Both the position numbers and the translations under genes were made by a program. Positions 62,099 to 64,000 of a DNA stretch of 64,000 nucleotides are shown here, in pieces; the stretch's first letter is position 1; every line of letters begins with the position of its first letter. The notes beneath the pieces were generated by a model. The model made no database searches and was not told the origin of the DNA. It saw nothing but the letters and a program-made list of their open reading frames with translations. The stretch is from NCBI GenBank assembly GCA_011033025.1, contig WFMF01000494.1, positions 1-64,000 of the forward strand. Direction: 5' to 3'. This DNA is from Beroe forskalii (Eukaryota; Ctenophora; Nuda; Beroida; Beroidae).

Positions 62099-64000
62099 TT
62101 AGAGCTCTTCTCTCCTGCGCCTCTTCCCCCTCCTCCTTCCCCTGACCCTCCTCACTGCTCCTCCAGAGGTCACTGCACGTGCAGTAGCCTCCCCCACATA
62201 GCCCTCACTCCACTCCTCATGATGGGATGATGACATCACAGCTGCTCTGACGTCATCATCGGATGATGACGTCATCACTGCTCCTCTCTTCCGTCTCTTG
62301 GAGAGCAAGGCTGCAGCGAGGGTGACGGAATGCATGTGTCCGGTGAGATGAACAGGTGTTAGCACCGGGGCAGGGTCGCTCAGCGTCACCTTGGTGATAG
62401 GAGAAGGAGGAGTTAGAGAAGGAGAGCATGGGATGGTTTAAAACAAAGATTTGAGTTCAGATATTGAATGGTCACGCACATGCAGTAGACCGATGAGATG
62501 CTGTTATTGTTATGGTTTAGAATGTCCGTTTGAAGGCAACGCACCGACTATTTCTAGAGAGCGATGAGAAATGGTTTGAGTTACTTACCGCGTTATAGTT
62601 ATTATTCTCGATTCTAGAAAACTCAAGCAACATGCGTATACATATTTCCATTTTAAATATTATGCGAATTACAGGAAATTGATGAGGCAATTCGTTGTCT
62701 AGGCGACTAATAACATTCCGCCTCGACTATATAGCTAACATCCATAATATCATCCATCTATCCATGCGGTAACTTATCATAAACATCCCAATCCCATATA
62801 TCTGTAAAAGAAACAAGACAATATTGCATGGCTTTCATTTCTCGATAATTAGAATTTAAGTATCAAGAACAGCCTCTTTAGCCCCATTTCGCAAATAACA
62901 AATACCTGAATAGGACTCTCTGGATCGGCCATGTTTCTCTCCCTGAAGGGGATGTGAAGAGAGACTATTCCCTCCTTCCTCTGCCTCTCCAAGGAAGGAG
63001 AGAGGAGGGTGGGGAGAGTGTCGGAATGGAGGAGTCGTGGGATGATCCTTATCTCATCTGCCGTACCTGGTGTGATGAGGATTGAGGATTGAGGAGTTTG
63101 TAAGTTACTAGGGTATTACGGTACTTTTATACAAGTGACGGGGGATGATCATTAGCTTTGCGTCAAATTGAAAAGAGGGATCTTTAGTCGTAGGATTGCG
63201 ACATTATCAAGTTATCATGGCTATCTTTGTTGTCTAAAAACTTGAACTTTTTAGTATGATGCAATCAGCTCGATGTTGTGCTTAAATGACGCATTCATCA
63301 CAGTAAAACAGTGAGAGAAGGTAGAAACATACCGTTCATGTATTGAGTAAGATCTGTCCCCAGGTACAGGTCCTGCTCCTCTTCACCCAGTAAACTGCTG
63401 CTAGTGAGTGGGACAGACATATCCACCTCATTCCTGAAATATTGGTGATGTAACAGTGTTTGATGGTTAAATGGCACTTATGATCAGCCCAAAACAAAGA
63501 AGTTTATTCTTTCAGGACGAAGCCATTATTTTGAATATTTCACTTTTTGCTTGGCATACTGATTCACCTATAGATGAATTGCAATAGATGATAGAATGGC
63601 ACACACCTGAACAGTGTGAGAATATGAGTCTGGAAGTCAGCTCTGAGGGCTACCAGATACCAGGTTTCCAGCTCCAGGGACGAGGGGTGTGTTACGGTAG
63701 TGTCTCTCAACACACCGATCAGAGATAAGTTCTCATCAGCATACAGGCATCTGGAATGATAATATGTACCATGAAATGAATAAAACAACGAATTTTTTAC
63801 AGTTTTCCAAGAAAAAGTATCACAAAACAGTTTTTTAGATAAAAGTTTTGTGCTTTCAGTTTTAATAATGTACTTGATTTTAGATTGACCTTCTATTTTA
63901 CTTTCATCGTTTACTGCTTTTACACAACACTCACAGCGCTCTATTCTGAGTACAGAGCAAGGGCTGCTCCGTACCACTGCTGTACAAGTACACCCATACA
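62099..64000 (-). CDS. Unrecognised protein with laminin-G-like segment, 3' part
   Basis: Minus-strand exons: 64000-63935 (cut by the window edge), 63750-63607, 63433-63333, 63066-62906 and 62389-62099 (TAA). All joins are GT-AG and in phase. The visible sequence reads NRALCLYADENLSLIGVLRD, LETWYLVALRADFQTHILTL, FRNEVDMSVPLTSSSLLGEE, EQDLYLGTDLTQYMNG, then VSLHIPFRERNMADPESPIQ. The last exon holds DPAPVLTPVHLTGHMHSVTL, a Ser/Asp run and a very basic RGRRRGKRRRREEL tail. The pattern of 'W-Y-VAL-R-D..ILTLFRN..' and 'LYLGTD' recalls the laminin-G/ConA-like jelly-roll fold, which is an inference. No membrane helix is seen in this part. The 5' end lies outside the window. Confidence 0.65.

Noticed and set aside
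1-64000. tRNA, rRNA genes or CRISPR arrays
   Set aside because: Looked for cloverleaf-type and rRNA-like sequence by eye and saw none. The tandem arrays have no unique spacers and are eukaryotic minisatellites.

Overview
The window reads as draft nuclear genome sequence of a non-vertebrate animal. It has multi-exon genes with GT-AG introns of about 60 bp to 6 kb, AT-rich intergenic DNA, many short inverted-repeat elements, minisatellites, one 100-bp run of N, and partly repeated blocks of the kind left by unmerged haplotypes. I cannot place the species. The gene set fits a marine invertebrate: animal-type acetyl-CoA carboxylase, a transgelin/calponin-family protein and a BCCT osmolyte transporter.

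Layout. (1) 957-13617 (+): the 3' end of an acetyl-CoA carboxylase gene, seven exons giving 528 in-frame residues of the carboxyltransferase domain and C-terminus. The first three exons occur twice: a poor, base-call-damaged copy (957-3539) and a clean copy (4130-6873). (2) 10985-19141 and 21735-27012: a large repeated block holding the last two carboxylase exons and the 3' flank. The exons are identical, the non-coding DNA differs by a few percent, and several mobile-element insertions are present in one copy only. (3) 27012-33500: GC-rich and AT-rich intergenic DNA with several families of small terminal-inverted-repeat elements. (4) 33633-42058 (+): a transgelin/calponin-like gene, N-terminal exon not found. 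(5) 43543-48958 (+): a 16-exon BCCT-family transporter. (6) 51496-53600 (-): one or two unrecognised genes, head-to-head with a short exon at 53795 (+). (7) 54956-55061 (-): an isolated coiled-coil-like exon. (8) 62099-64000 (-): the 3' part of an unrecognised gene with laminin-G-like sequence, entering from beyond the right edge.

The most striking observation is structural. Three consecutive introns of the carboxylase gene carry minisatellites whose units contain or mimic an exon-intron junction of that same gene: an 11-unit array of 5' splice sites with 24 nt of exon end, a roughly 40-unit array resembling the next acceptor, and a 20-unit array of an acceptor with the first 16 nt of its exon. 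Smaller duplications of splice junctions occur in the transgelin gene, in the BCCT gene and in the minus-strand gene at 51.5-52.1 kb. Taken together they suggest that junction-spanning tandem duplication recurs in this genome, creating arrays of decoy splice sites and perhaps new introns.
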